Assembly: GCA_964605095.1 (NCBI GenBank)
Contig: CAZSBS010000150.1
Location: 1 to 12,222 of the forward strand
Length of the DNA stretch: 12,222 bases
Source: JAUWQU01 sp964605095
Lineage (GTDB): Bacteria; Planctomycetota; Phycisphaerae; SM23-33
Direction of reading: 5' to 3'
Positions 5,976 to 12,083 of this stretch are shown here, piece after piece. Position 1 is the first letter of the stretch; every line of letters begins with the position of its first letter. The position numbers were made by a program, and so were the translations under genes. The notes under the pieces were generated by a model, which was given only the letters and a program-made list of their open reading frames with translations, ran no database searches and had not been told where the DNA came from.

Positions 5976-8534
5976 ATGCGACCACTTAGGATGTTCACAA
6001 TCGAGCCATCGCTGCCCGAGCAGCTTGCCCCGCTGATAGAGTTGGCCCATAACCTCTGGTGGTGCTGGCAGGGCGACGTGCTCGAGCTGTTCCGCCGAAT
6101 GGACAGCCAGGGCTGGGAGGATTACTATCACAACCCCGTGGCCCTGCTGGGGCGGATCTCTCAGCAGCGTCTGGCCGAGCTGGCCGCGGACGATGGCTTC
6201 CTCGCCCACCTCCAGCGTGCCCACCGAAGCCTGAAAGACTACCTTTCCGCCGTCGGCTGGTGGCGAAAAACCTACGGGGGCGACCGCACGCCACAGGTGG
6301 CGTACTTCTGCGCCGAGTTCGGCATAAGCGAGTGCCTGCCGATCTACTCCGGCGGCCTGGGCGTCCTGGCCGGCGACCACCTCAAGAGCGCCAGCGAACT
6401 TGATCTGCCCCTGGTGGCTGTGGGGCTGCTCTACCAGCAGGGCTACTTCCGCCAGCGCCTCAACGCCGATGGATGGCAGCTCGAGCTGTTCCCACGCAAC
6501 GACTTCCACAACATGCCCGTCACCCTTTGCCGCGACAAGGACGGCTCGCCGCTGTTCATCGAGGTCGAAATGCTCAACCGCGCCGTCAGGGCGCAGGTCT
6601 GGGTCGTCCACATCGGGCGAATCCCCCTCTACCTGATGGATACCAACGTCCCGGAAAACTCGCCCGAGGACCGCCACATCACCGCGCAGCTCTACGGCGG
6701 CGACCAGGAAATGAGAATCCGCCAGGAAATACTCCTGGGTATCGGCGGCGTCAGGATGCTCAAGGCCCTGGGAATAAACCCCAAGGCCTATCACATGAAC
6801 GAAGGCCACTCGGCTTTTCTCAGCCTCGACCGGTGCCGGCTTCTGATGGCCGAGCAGGGAATAAGCTTCAACGAGGCCCGCGAAGCTGTCCGGGCGTCGA
6901 ACATCTTCACCACGCACACCCCGGTCCCGGCCGGCAACGACGCATTCGAGCCCTGGCTGATCGATAAATACTTCTCCAACTACTGGCCGCAACTTGGCAT
7001 CAGCCGTGAGGACTTCTTCGCCCTCGGCAGGCAGGAGCCTAACAACAAGGAGGAGCCGCTCAACCTCACCGTGCTTGCACTGCGGATGAGCGGCTATCGC
7101 AACGGCGTCAGCGAACTGCACGGCGCCGTCAGCCGCAAGCTGTGGGCGCACGTCTGGCCGGGGCTGCCGGTCGACGAGGTGCCCATCTCGCACATCACCA
7201 ACGGCATCCACACGCGGACATTCCTCAGCCACGACATGGCGGCCGTGTACGACCGCTATCTCGGCCCGGGCTGGCAGGAAAAGCCCGCCGACATGACCGT
7301 ATGGAAGGCCGTGGACACCATCCCGGACACCGAGCTCTGGCGCACGCACGAGCAGCGCCGCGAGCGGCTGGTGGTGTTCGCCAGGCACCACTTCCGCCAG
7401 CAACTGCTCAAACGCGGCGCCGGGGCCAGCGAACTGGCGGTCGCCGACGAGATACTCGACCCCGAGGCCCTGACGATCGGTTTCGCCCGTAGGTTCGCCA
7501 CCTACAAGCGAGCAAACCTTATCCTGGCCGACCCGGAACGACTGGCAAAGCTGCTGAGCAACCCCAATAAGCCCGTGCAGATCGTCTTCGCCGGAAAGGC
7601 TCACCCCCGCGACAACCCAGGCAAGGACCTCATCCGACAGATCGTCCACGCCGCCCGTAAGGAACCGTTCAGCAGGTCGCTGGTCTTCCTGGAAGACTAC
7701 GACATAAACGTCGCACGCTACCTCGTCCAGGGAGTGGACGTCTGGCTAAACACGCCCCTGCGGCCGATGGAGGCCTCGGGCACCAGCGGGATGAAGGCGG
7801 CCGCCAACGGCGCGCTGAACCTGTCCATCCCAGACGGCTGGTGGGCCGAGGGCTATGAGCCCGACGTCGGCTGGGCCATCGGCTCCGGCGAAAGCTACGA
7901 CGACCTCGAATATCAGAACAAGGTCGAAAGCCAGGCACTCTACGACCTTCTGGAAAAGGAAGTCGTCCCGCTGTTCTACGACCGCGGCTCCGACAAGCTC
8001 CCCCACGGGTGGATCAAGAAGATGAAGCGGACGATGAGCAAGCTCGCCCCCGTCTACAACACCAACCGAATGGTCCGCCAGTACGCCGAAAGGTTCTATG
8101 TCAAAGCCGCCGCCAGATGGGAAAAGCTTGTCGCCAACAACATGGCGGAAACCCGCAACCTGGCCGCGTGGAAAACGCGGTTCCGCCAGAACTTCCCTTC
8201 TGTGCGGGTCGAGAGCGTAACCGACGACATGGCCGGGCGGGGCGCGCAGGTCGGCCGGGATATACGAGTCGAGGCCATCATAGACACCGGCGCCCTCGAG
8301 CCCAAGGACATCCTCGTGGAACTCTACCACGGGCCGCTCGACGAGGACGGCCAACTCCACACGGGCCAGGCCATTGAGATGCAGCTTACCGCCTCGCTGG
8401 AAAACCACAAGGTGAAGTACACCGTCGCCATGCCCTGCACACGAAGCGGCATGACTGGGTACACCGTCCGAGTTATGCCGCATCACCCCGACATGGCCAA
8501 CCCGAGGGACATGGGGCTGGTGCGATGGGTTTGA
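5976..8534 (+). CDS. glgP: Alpha-glucan (glycogen/maltodextrin) phosphorylase, GT35
   Basis: Catalyses phosphorolysis of alpha-1,4-glucans to glucose-1-phosphate with pyridoxal phosphate, in cytosolic glycogen breakdown. The 852-aa product matches the alpha-glucan phosphorylase branch that carries a DUF3417-type N-terminus: LPEQLAPLIELAHNLWWCW and HNPVALL (13-58). Then come FCAEFGISECLPIYSGGLGVLAGDH (111-135), the MNEGHSAF active-site segment (274-281), TTHTPVPAGND (312-322), the phosphate-site residues GFARRFATYKRANLI (502-516) and GKAHPRDNPGK (540-550), and the PLP motif EASGTSGMKAAANGAL with the Schiff-base lysine at 607. Residues about 755-852 form a beta-rich C-terminal extension seen in this branch. 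The ATG follows GGAGAGG (5957-5963) at a slightly long 12-nt distance. Shorter starts would cut the conserved N-terminus. No other glycogen genes adjoin it, so the exact substrate length preference cannot be read. Confidence 0.95.
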   Translation: MRPLRMFTIEPSLPEQLAPLIELAHNLWWCWQGDVLELFRRMDSQGWEDYYHNPVALLGRISQQRLAELAADDGFLAHLQRAHRSLKDYLSAVGWWRKTYGGDRTPQVAYFCAEFGISECLPIYSGGLGVLAGDHLKSASELDLPLVAVGLLYQQGYFRQRLNADGWQLELFPRNDFHNMPVTLCRDKDGSPLFIEVEMLNRAVRAQVWVVHIGRIPLYLMDTNVPENSPEDRHITAQLYGGDQEMRIRQEILLGIGGVRMLKALGINPKAYHMNEGHSAFLSLDRCRLLMAEQGISFNEAREAVRASNIFTTHTPVPAGNDAFEPWLIDKYFSNYWPQLGISREDFFALGRQEPNNKEEPLNLTVLALRMSGYRNGVSELHGAVSRKLWAHVWPGLPVDEVPISHITNGIHTRTFLSHDMAAVYDRYLGPGWQEKPADMTVWKAVDTIPDTELWRTHEQRRERLVVFARHHFRQQLLKRGAGASELAVADEILDPEALTIGFARRFATYKRANLILADPERLAKLLSNPNKPVQIVFAGKAHPRDNPGKDLIRQIVHAARKEPFSRSLVFLEDYDINVARYLVQGVDVWLNTPLRPMEASGTSGMKAAANGALNLSIPDGWWAEGYEPDVGWAIGSGESYDDLEYQNKVESQALYDLLEKEVVPLFYDRGSDKLPHGWIKKMKRTMSKLAPVYNTNRMVRQYAERFYVKAAARWEKLVANNMAETRNLAAWKTRFRQNFPSVRVESVTDDMAGRGAQVGRDIRVEAIIDTGALEPKDILVELYHGPLDEDGQLHTGQAIEMQLTASLENHKVKYTVAMPCTRSGMTGYTVRVMPHHPDMANPRDMGLVRWV

Positions 8535-8576
8535 AGAAGAACAGAAGTCAGGAGTAAGAAGTCAGAAGTAAGAAGT
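8535..8576. repeat. Heptamer-period repeat array (AGAAGTC type), left of gap
   Basis: Directly after the phosphorylase stop codon come units in strict 7-nt register: AGAAGTC, AGGAGTA, AGAAGTC, AGAAGTA, AGAAGT(...), from 8543 into the gap, preceded by AGAAGAAC. The array is cut by the Ns, so its true length is unknown. Confidence 0.85.
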
Positions 8577-8676
8577 NNNNNNNNNNNNNNNNNNNNNNNN
8601 NNNNNNNNNNNNNNNNNNNNNNNNNNNNNNNNNNNNNNNNNNNNNNNNNNNNNNNNNNNNNNNNNNNNNNNNNNNN
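8577..8676. other. Assembly gap (100 Ns)
   Basis: Exactly 100 Ns, the usual placeholder for a gap of unknown size. Both edges are repetitive, which probably caused the assembly break. Genes could be missing here. Confidence 0.98.
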
Positions 8677-8718
8677 GAAGCCTGAGGTCAGAAGCCTTCT
8701 CCTGACGCCTTCTTCTTA
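8677..8718. repeat. Heptamer-period repeat, right of gap, with orientation switch
   Basis: Starts GAAGCCT, GAGGTCA, GAAGCCT (8677-8697), then switches to the pyrimidine-rich complement TCTCCTG, ACGCCTT, CTTCTTA (8698-8718). Read on the minus strand the second half (TAAGAAG, AAGGCGT, CAGGAGA) resembles the array left of the gap, so the two edges are partly inverted relative to each other. Confidence 0.6.
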
Positions 8719-8730
8719 GGAATTTAGGCT

Positions 8731-8759
8731 TTGAAAACCGGCCATAGGCGTGTTAGGCT
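8731..8759 (+). promoter_or_regulatory. Candidate thrS promoter
   Basis: TTGAAA (8731-8736, one mismatch to the -35 consensus), 17-bp spacer, TAGGCT (8754-8759, three of six matches to -10). The predicted start falls just before the first leader hairpin. A 7-mer TTAGGCT occurs twice (8724-8730 and 8753-8759). The -10 is weak. Confidence 0.3.
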
Positions 8760-8767
8760 CTAGCGTG

Positions 8768-8801
8768 AACCCGGGGCCAGGCCGCTAAGCCGGCCCGGGT
8801 T
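8768..8801 (+). promoter_or_regulatory. thrS leader hairpin 1
   Basis: AACCCGGGGCC (8768-8778) pairs with GGCCCGGGTT (8792-8801): ten base pairs with one bulged G. The inner part can add GGC/GCC around a CGCTAA loop. No T-tract follows, so it is not a standard intrinsic terminator for upstream transcription. Confidence 0.5.
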
Positions 8802-8834
8802 GGTGTCAAGAGAATGCAGACAGCCAGGACAATA

Positions 8835-8888
8835 ACGACGACATGCTAACCGGCCGCCGCGGCACATTCCGGGCGGCCCGGTCGTCGT
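8835..8888 (+). promoter_or_regulatory. thrS leader hairpin 2
   Basis: Outer stem ACGACG/CGTCGT (8835-8840 with 8883-8888), an 8-nt one-sided bulge, then ACCGGCCGCC (8849-8858) pairing with GGCGG-C-CCGGT (8872-8882) with one bulged C. The loop is 8859-8871. The long GC-rich stem is unlikely to be trivial but has no proven role. A candidate place for autogenous thrS control. Confidence 0.45.
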
Positions 8889-8982
8889 GGGTCTGCCTGT
8901 CGGCTGCCTGCACCGCGCCCGCCCGACTCCCCCACGCAAAGCAGCCCAGGAATCCCGCCGCGCCGCTGACAGGAGCCCCGCT

Positions 8983-10986
8983 ATGAGCGCGACGATCACA
9001 CTGCCCGATGGCAGCACCAGACAGTACGACAAGCCCATAACCGCGCTGGACGTGGCCCAGGAAATCTCCCCGCGACTGGCGTCGGCTGCGCTGGCTGCCC
9101 AGGTCGATGGAAAGCTCGCCGACATCGCCGCCGTGCTGCCCGAAGGCGAGCACGACCTGCGGATACTCACCGACCGCGACCCCGGAGCCCTGGAAGTCCT
9201 TCGCCACACGGCCGCTCACGTACTCGCCCAGGCAGTCTGCCTCCTTTACGGGCCAAAGGTCCAGTACACCATCGGCCCGGCCCTGATGGACGACTTCCAG
9301 TACGGATTCTACTACGACTTCGACATGCCGGAGCCCATCGGCGACGCCGATTTGCCGAAGATCGAAAAGAAGATGAAGGACCTCATCAACGCGAAGATCA
9401 ATATCGTTCGCGAGGAGTTGCCCGTCGAGAAGGCGCGGGCCAAGATGGCCTCTCTGGGCCAGGACTACAAGGTCGAGATGATCGACGACCTCGTCCGTGA
9501 CCAACACGTCGAGACCATCAGCCTGTACCGCCAGGGCGATTTCGTGGACATGTGCCGCGGCCCGCACCTGCCCGACACCGGGCGGATCAAGGCGTTCAAG
9601 CTGCTTTCGACGGCTGGGGCGTACTGGAGAGGCGACGAGAAGAACAAAATGCTCACCCGCGTGTACGGCACGGCGTTCTTCGACAAGAAGCAACTCGACG
9701 AGCACCTCGCCCGCGTGGCCGAGGCCCGCAAGCGCGACCACCGCGTCCTGGGCCGACAACTCGGGCTGTTCCTGATAACCGACGCCGTCGGGCCGGGCCT
9801 GCCGCTGTGGATGCCCAAGGGCACCATTATCCGCATGGAGCTCGAGGGCTGGCTTCGCGGCGAGTTGCTCAAGCGCGGCTACCAGCCGGTCATCACGCCG
9901 CACATCGGCAGGCTGGAACTCTACCGCACCAGCGGGCACTACCCGTACTACGAGCACGGCCTGTTCCCCACGATGTCCATGGGCGAGAACGAGGGCTACC
10001 TGCTCAAGCCCATGAACTGCCCGCACCACATCCAGATATACAAGGCCGACCAGCACAGCTACCGCGACCTGCCGGTCCGCCTGAGCGAGTTCGGCACGGT
10101 CTACCGGTTCGAGCAGTCAGGCGAACTGAGCGGCCTGACCCGCGTGCGGGGCTTCACCCAGGACGATGCGCACATCTTCTGCACGCCCGACCAGCTCGAG
10201 GCGGAGATCGAGTCGTGCGTCGATCTGACCCAATGCTGCCTCCAGACTCTCGGCCTGACCGACTACCGCGTCCGCCTCGGCCTTCGCGATCCGGACTCGA
10301 CCAAGTACACCGGCTCACCCGAGGGGTGGAACCGCGCCGAGGAGAATATCCGCAACGTCGTCCGCAAGTTGGGCATGACCGCCACGGAAGAAAAGGGCGA
10401 GGCCGCATTCTATGGGCCCAAGATCGACTTCATCGTCAAGGACTGCATCGGGCGGCAGTGGCAACTCGGGACGATCCAGGTCGACTACAACCTGCCAGAA
10501 CGCTTCGAGCTCGAGTACACCGGCTCGGACAACGCCCCCCACCGGCCCGTGATGGTCCACCGCGCCCCGCTGGGCTCGCCGGAACGGTTCATCGGCATAC
10601 TGATCGAGCACTTCGCCGGCGCGTTCCCGCTGTGGCTCTCGCCCGTGCAGATAGCCGTGCTCCCGGTCAGCGAGAAGCTCAACGACTACGCCGCGAACGT
10701 CTGCCGCCAACTGCGGGATGCCGGAATGCGCGTCGAACTCGACGATTCGTCGGACAAGATCGGCGCAAAAATCCGCCGGGCGACTATGGCAAAGGTGCCT
10801 TACATGGCCGTCGTCGGGCAGAGAGAGGCCGAGGCCGGCTCCGTCGCCCTTCGCCACCGCACCGCCGGCGACCACGGCGCTATGACCCCGGCCGCCCTGA
10901 TCGAGGGCCTGTGCCAGGAGATCCGTACCAAGGGCGCCACGGCCCTGGTCAGTAGCGGCCAGGAGCCGGCAACTGGTAGCCAGTAG
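8983..10986 (+). CDS. thrS: Threonyl-tRNA synthetase
   Basis: Charges tRNA-Thr and edits mischarged Ser-tRNA-Thr. The start at 8983 (MSATITLPDGS, 667 aa) is set by AGGAG seven bases upstream and by the TGS domain beginning here; an in-frame upstream ATG at 8887 would add 32 unrelated Arg/Pro-rich residues. Domains in order: TGS (1-62); editing domain with HxxxH (His75, His79) and C191/H195 in DMCRGPHLP; class II catalytic core with motif 1 around LWMPKGTIIRMELEGWLR, zinc ligands Cys346 (MNCPHH), His397 (DDAHIFC) and His526 (MVHRAPLG), motif 2 YRFEQSGELSGLTRVRGFTQDDAH, motif 3 GSPERFIGILIEHFAGAFP; and the anticodon-binding domain (about 555-650). All catalytic residues are present. The last dozen residues (SSGQEPATGSQ) are encoded by a heptamer repeat. 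First gene of the conserved thrS-infC-rpmI cluster. Confidence 0.97.
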   Translation: MSATITLPDGSTRQYDKPITALDVAQEISPRLASAALAAQVDGKLADIAAVLPEGEHDLRILTDRDPGALEVLRHTAAHVLAQAVCLLYGPKVQYTIGPALMDDFQYGFYYDFDMPEPIGDADLPKIEKKMKDLINAKINIVREELPVEKARAKMASLGQDYKVEMIDDLVRDQHVETISLYRQGDFVDMCRGPHLPDTGRIKAFKLLSTAGAYWRGDEKNKMLTRVYGTAFFDKKQLDEHLARVAEARKRDHRVLGRQLGLFLITDAVGPGLPLWMPKGTIIRMELEGWLRGELLKRGYQPVITPHIGRLELYRTSGHYPYYEHGLFPTMSMGENEGYLLKPMNCPHHIQIYKADQHSYRDLPVRLSEFGTVYRFEQSGELSGLTRVRGFTQDDAHIFCTPDQLEAEIESCVDLTQCCLQTLGLTDYRVRLGLRDPDSTKYTGSPEGWNRAEENIRNVVRKLGMTATEEKGEAAFYGPKIDFIVKDCIGRQWQLGTIQVDYNLPERFELEYTGSDNAPHRPVMVHRAPLGSPERFIGILIEHFAGAFPLWLSPVQIAVLPVSEKLNDYAANVCRQLRDAGMRVELDDSSDKIGAKIRRATMAKVPYMAVVGQREAEAGSVALRHRTAGDHGAMTPAALIEGLCQEIRTKGATALVSSGQEPATGSQ

Positions 10987-11070
10987 CCAGGAAAGCAAAA
11001 CGGCGGAACCGGGTATTAGGAACCAGGAACCAGGAACCAGGAAAAGCAAAACGGCGGAACCCGGAACCGG
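10959..11070. repeat. Heptamer-period repeat array (CCAGGAA/ACCAGGA type) overlapping the thrS 3' end
   Basis: Contiguous 7-nt units CCAGGAG, CCGGCAA, CTGGTAG, CCAGTAG, CCAGGAA run from 10959 to 10993; the thrS stop codon TAG is inside the fourth. Later come ATTAGGA and three ACCAGGA units (11015-11042). A longer direct repeat, GCAAAACGGCGGAACC, occurs at 10995-11010 and 11046-11061, bracketing the ACCAGGA block. Confidence 0.85.
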
Positions 11071-11076
11071 ACATGA

Positions 11077-11111
11077 AGCATTGAACATTTGGCGTTTGGC
11101 ATTTAGCGTTT
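11077..11111. repeat. Heptamer-period repeat array (GGCATTT type)
   Basis: Five consecutive 7-nt units: AGCATTG, AACATTT, GGCGTTT, GGCATTT, AGCGTTT. Their composition is much more AT-rich than the flanking genes. It sits in the thrS-infC spacer, directly after the ACCAGGA-type array. Confidence 0.75.
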
Positions 11112-11114
11112 ATA

Positions 11115-11148
11115 GCATTGAGTCCCGGCGCGCCGGGATGCATTGAGT
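11115..11148. repeat. 16-nt perfect palindrome flanked by 9-bp direct repeats
   Basis: TCCCGGCGCGCCGGGA (11123-11138) is self-complementary. It is flanked by direct copies of GCATTGAGT (11115-11123 and 11140-11148). It could fold as a 6-bp stem with a CGCG loop in the infC leader. There is no T-tract downstream, so termination is unlikely. Confidence 0.7.
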
Positions 11149-11167
11149 GTCAACCACTGGTCATTGT

Positions 11168-11173
11168 AAGGAG
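11168..11173 (+). promoter_or_regulatory. infC ribosome binding site
   Basis: AAGGAG lies 8 nt before the ATC at 11182. It is what fixes the start there rather than at the GTG at 11266, which has no SD and would remove conserved sequence. Confidence 0.8.
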
Positions 11174-11181
11174 CAGATACC

Positions 11182-11835
11182 ATCAGCAAGAATCTTCGTC
11201 GCAACGCGCAGATCCGAGTTTCGACGGTTCGCCTGATCAGCGAGACCGACGAGCAACTTGGCGTCGTGGACATTCGGGACGCCCTCCAGCGCGCCCACGA
11301 CACCGGGATGGACCTCGTCGAGGTCGCCCCGCAGTCGCAGCCGCCCGTCTGCCGGATCATGGATTTCGGCAAATGGATGTACATGCAGCGCAAGAAAGAG
11401 CAGAAGGCCAAGAGCCACCGGCATGAGACCGAACTCAAGGAGATCCGCATCCGGACTCCCAAGATCGGCGACCACGACTTGGAGATCAAGCTCAACCGCG
11501 CCCGCGATTTCCTGTCCAGAGGCGACCGTGTGCAGTTCTCGCTGCGTTTCCGCGGGCGCGAACTGGCCCACACCGAAGAGGGCCGGAAGGTCTTCGAGCA
11601 CATCACCGAGACCCTTCAGGAAGTCAGCAAGGTGGACCAGCCCTTCCGCTTCGAGGGCCGGCGACTGACGATGACCCTGGCCTCGACCGGCAAGAAGCCC
11701 GCGTCGGCTGTGGCAACGAACAAGGCCAAGTCCGCCGCCAAGGCAGCGCCAGCGGAACCTGCAGCCTCCGCCCCGGAGCCAGCCCAGGCACCAGCCCAGG
11801 CCGCGTCGCCGGAAGCCGCCGCCGGACCGAACTGA
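11182..11835 (+). CDS. infC: Translation initiation factor IF-3 with AUC start codon
   Basis: IF-3 binds the 30S subunit, prevents 50S joining and monitors start-codon and initiator-tRNA fidelity. The chosen start is ATC at 11182, giving (M)SKNLRRNAQIRVSTVRLIS, the conserved IF-3 N-terminus; a GTG at 11266 would lose 28 conserved residues. No ATG, GTG or TTG lies in frame between the upstream stop (TAA at 11167) and this point. The product is 217 aa: N-domain about 1-72 with DLVEVAPQSQPPVCRIMDFGK (44-64), a basic linker helix (MQRKKEQKAKSHR), C-domain about 83-167 (KEIRIRTPKIGDHDLEIKLNRA), then an Ala/Pro/Lys-rich, probably disordered tail of about 48 residues (170-217) that typical IF-3 lacks. 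Non-canonical infC starts (AUU in E. coli) are known to make IF-3 repress its own translation; the same is inferred here. Confidence 0.95.
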   Translation: MSKNLRRNAQIRVSTVRLISETDEQLGVVDIRDALQRAHDTGMDLVEVAPQSQPPVCRIMDFGKWMYMQRKKEQKAKSHRHETELKEIRIRTPKIGDHDLEIKLNRARDFLSRGDRVQFSLRFRGRELAHTEEGRKVFEHITETLQEVSKVDQPFRFEGRRLTMTLASTGKKPASAVATNKAKSAAKAAPAEPAASAPEPAQAPAQAASPEAAAGPN

Positions 11836-11864
11836 CGGACCCCAAACCGCAAAGCGGGAACAAT

Positions 11865-11924
11865 ATGGAGTGCGGTGGCGGAATGGCTGCCGCCGCACTC
11901 CATCTGATCCCTCCCATTCCGCCA
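11865..11924 (+). terminator. Mutually exclusive hairpins downstream of infC
   Basis: Stem A: ATGGAGTGCGGTGGC (11865-11879) pairs with GCCGCCGCACTCCAT (11889-11903), 15 bp with one G-U and a 9-nt loop. Stem B: TGGCGGAATGG (11876-11886) pairs perfectly with CCATTCCGCCA (11914-11924), 11 bp. The stems share 11876-11879 and cannot coexist. No T-run follows either, so a U-less terminator or an attenuator-like switch are both possible. Confidence 0.5.
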
Positions 11925-11937
11925 TGGGGGTTTGCCA

Positions 11938-11963
11938 GGCCGCCGGAACCGCTCCGGCCGGCC
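11938..11963 (+). promoter_or_regulatory. Third hairpin in the infC-rpmI spacer
   Basis: GGCCGCCGG (11938-11946) pairs with CCGGCCGGCC (11954-11963) with one bulge and a 7-nt loop. It lies upstream of the rpmI promoter candidate, so it would be present only on read-through transcripts from infC. Confidence 0.35.
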
Positions 11964-12010
11964 CTCGCTATCGGCGATGAAGTTTTTGCCCGACAAATCT
12001 CATTCGGCTC

Positions 12011-12038
12011 TTTACATGCCGGGTGGAATCGCTAAAAT
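12011..12038 (+). promoter_or_regulatory. Sigma70-like promoter for rpmI
   Basis: TTTACA (12011-12016), 16-bp spacer, TAAAAT (12033-12038): each hexamer has one mismatch to consensus. It sits in the AT-rich patch just before rpmI. Transcription from about 12045 would give a leader of about 40 nt containing the perfect palindrome GCGATATCGC (12059-12068) just before the AAGGG ribosome binding site. Confidence 0.6.
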
Positions 12039-12083
12039 AGCCGGTCTTTAACCTACATGCGATATCGCTTTAAGGGTATGTTT

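Noticed and set aside
5691..7649. 652-aa open frame on the minus strand opposite the phosphorylase gene
   Set aside because: It mirrors the G/C third-position bias of a clearly real gene on the other strand, has no recognisable domain, and contains Val/Gln/His-rich sequence typical of antisense shadows.
8535..8722. CRISPR array at the repeats
   Set aside because: The units are 7 nt with no spacers, the arrays are degenerate, and no cas genes are present.
8887..8982. N-terminal extension of ThrS from the ATG at 8887
   Set aside because: The 32 added residues are Arg/Pro-rich and not part of the TGS domain; the ATG at 8983 has AGGAG at the right distance, and hairpin 2 ends at 8888.
10322..10336. 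GGGTGGAACCGCG, an exact match to the core of the T-box riboswitch consensus, in thrS
   Set aside because: It lies in frame in the middle of the thrS gene and encodes the conserved EGWNRAEE segment. There is no leader context, specifier stem or terminator, so it is a codon coincidence.
10995..11061. Insertion sequence ends (repeated GCAAAACGGCGGAACC)
   Set aside because: The copies are direct, only about 50 bp apart, and enclose just ACCAGGA units; there is no transposase or inverted ends.
11266..11835. IF-3 starting at GTG 11266
   Set aside because: This would lose the conserved SKNLRRNAQIR segment, which has its own SD and AUC start.
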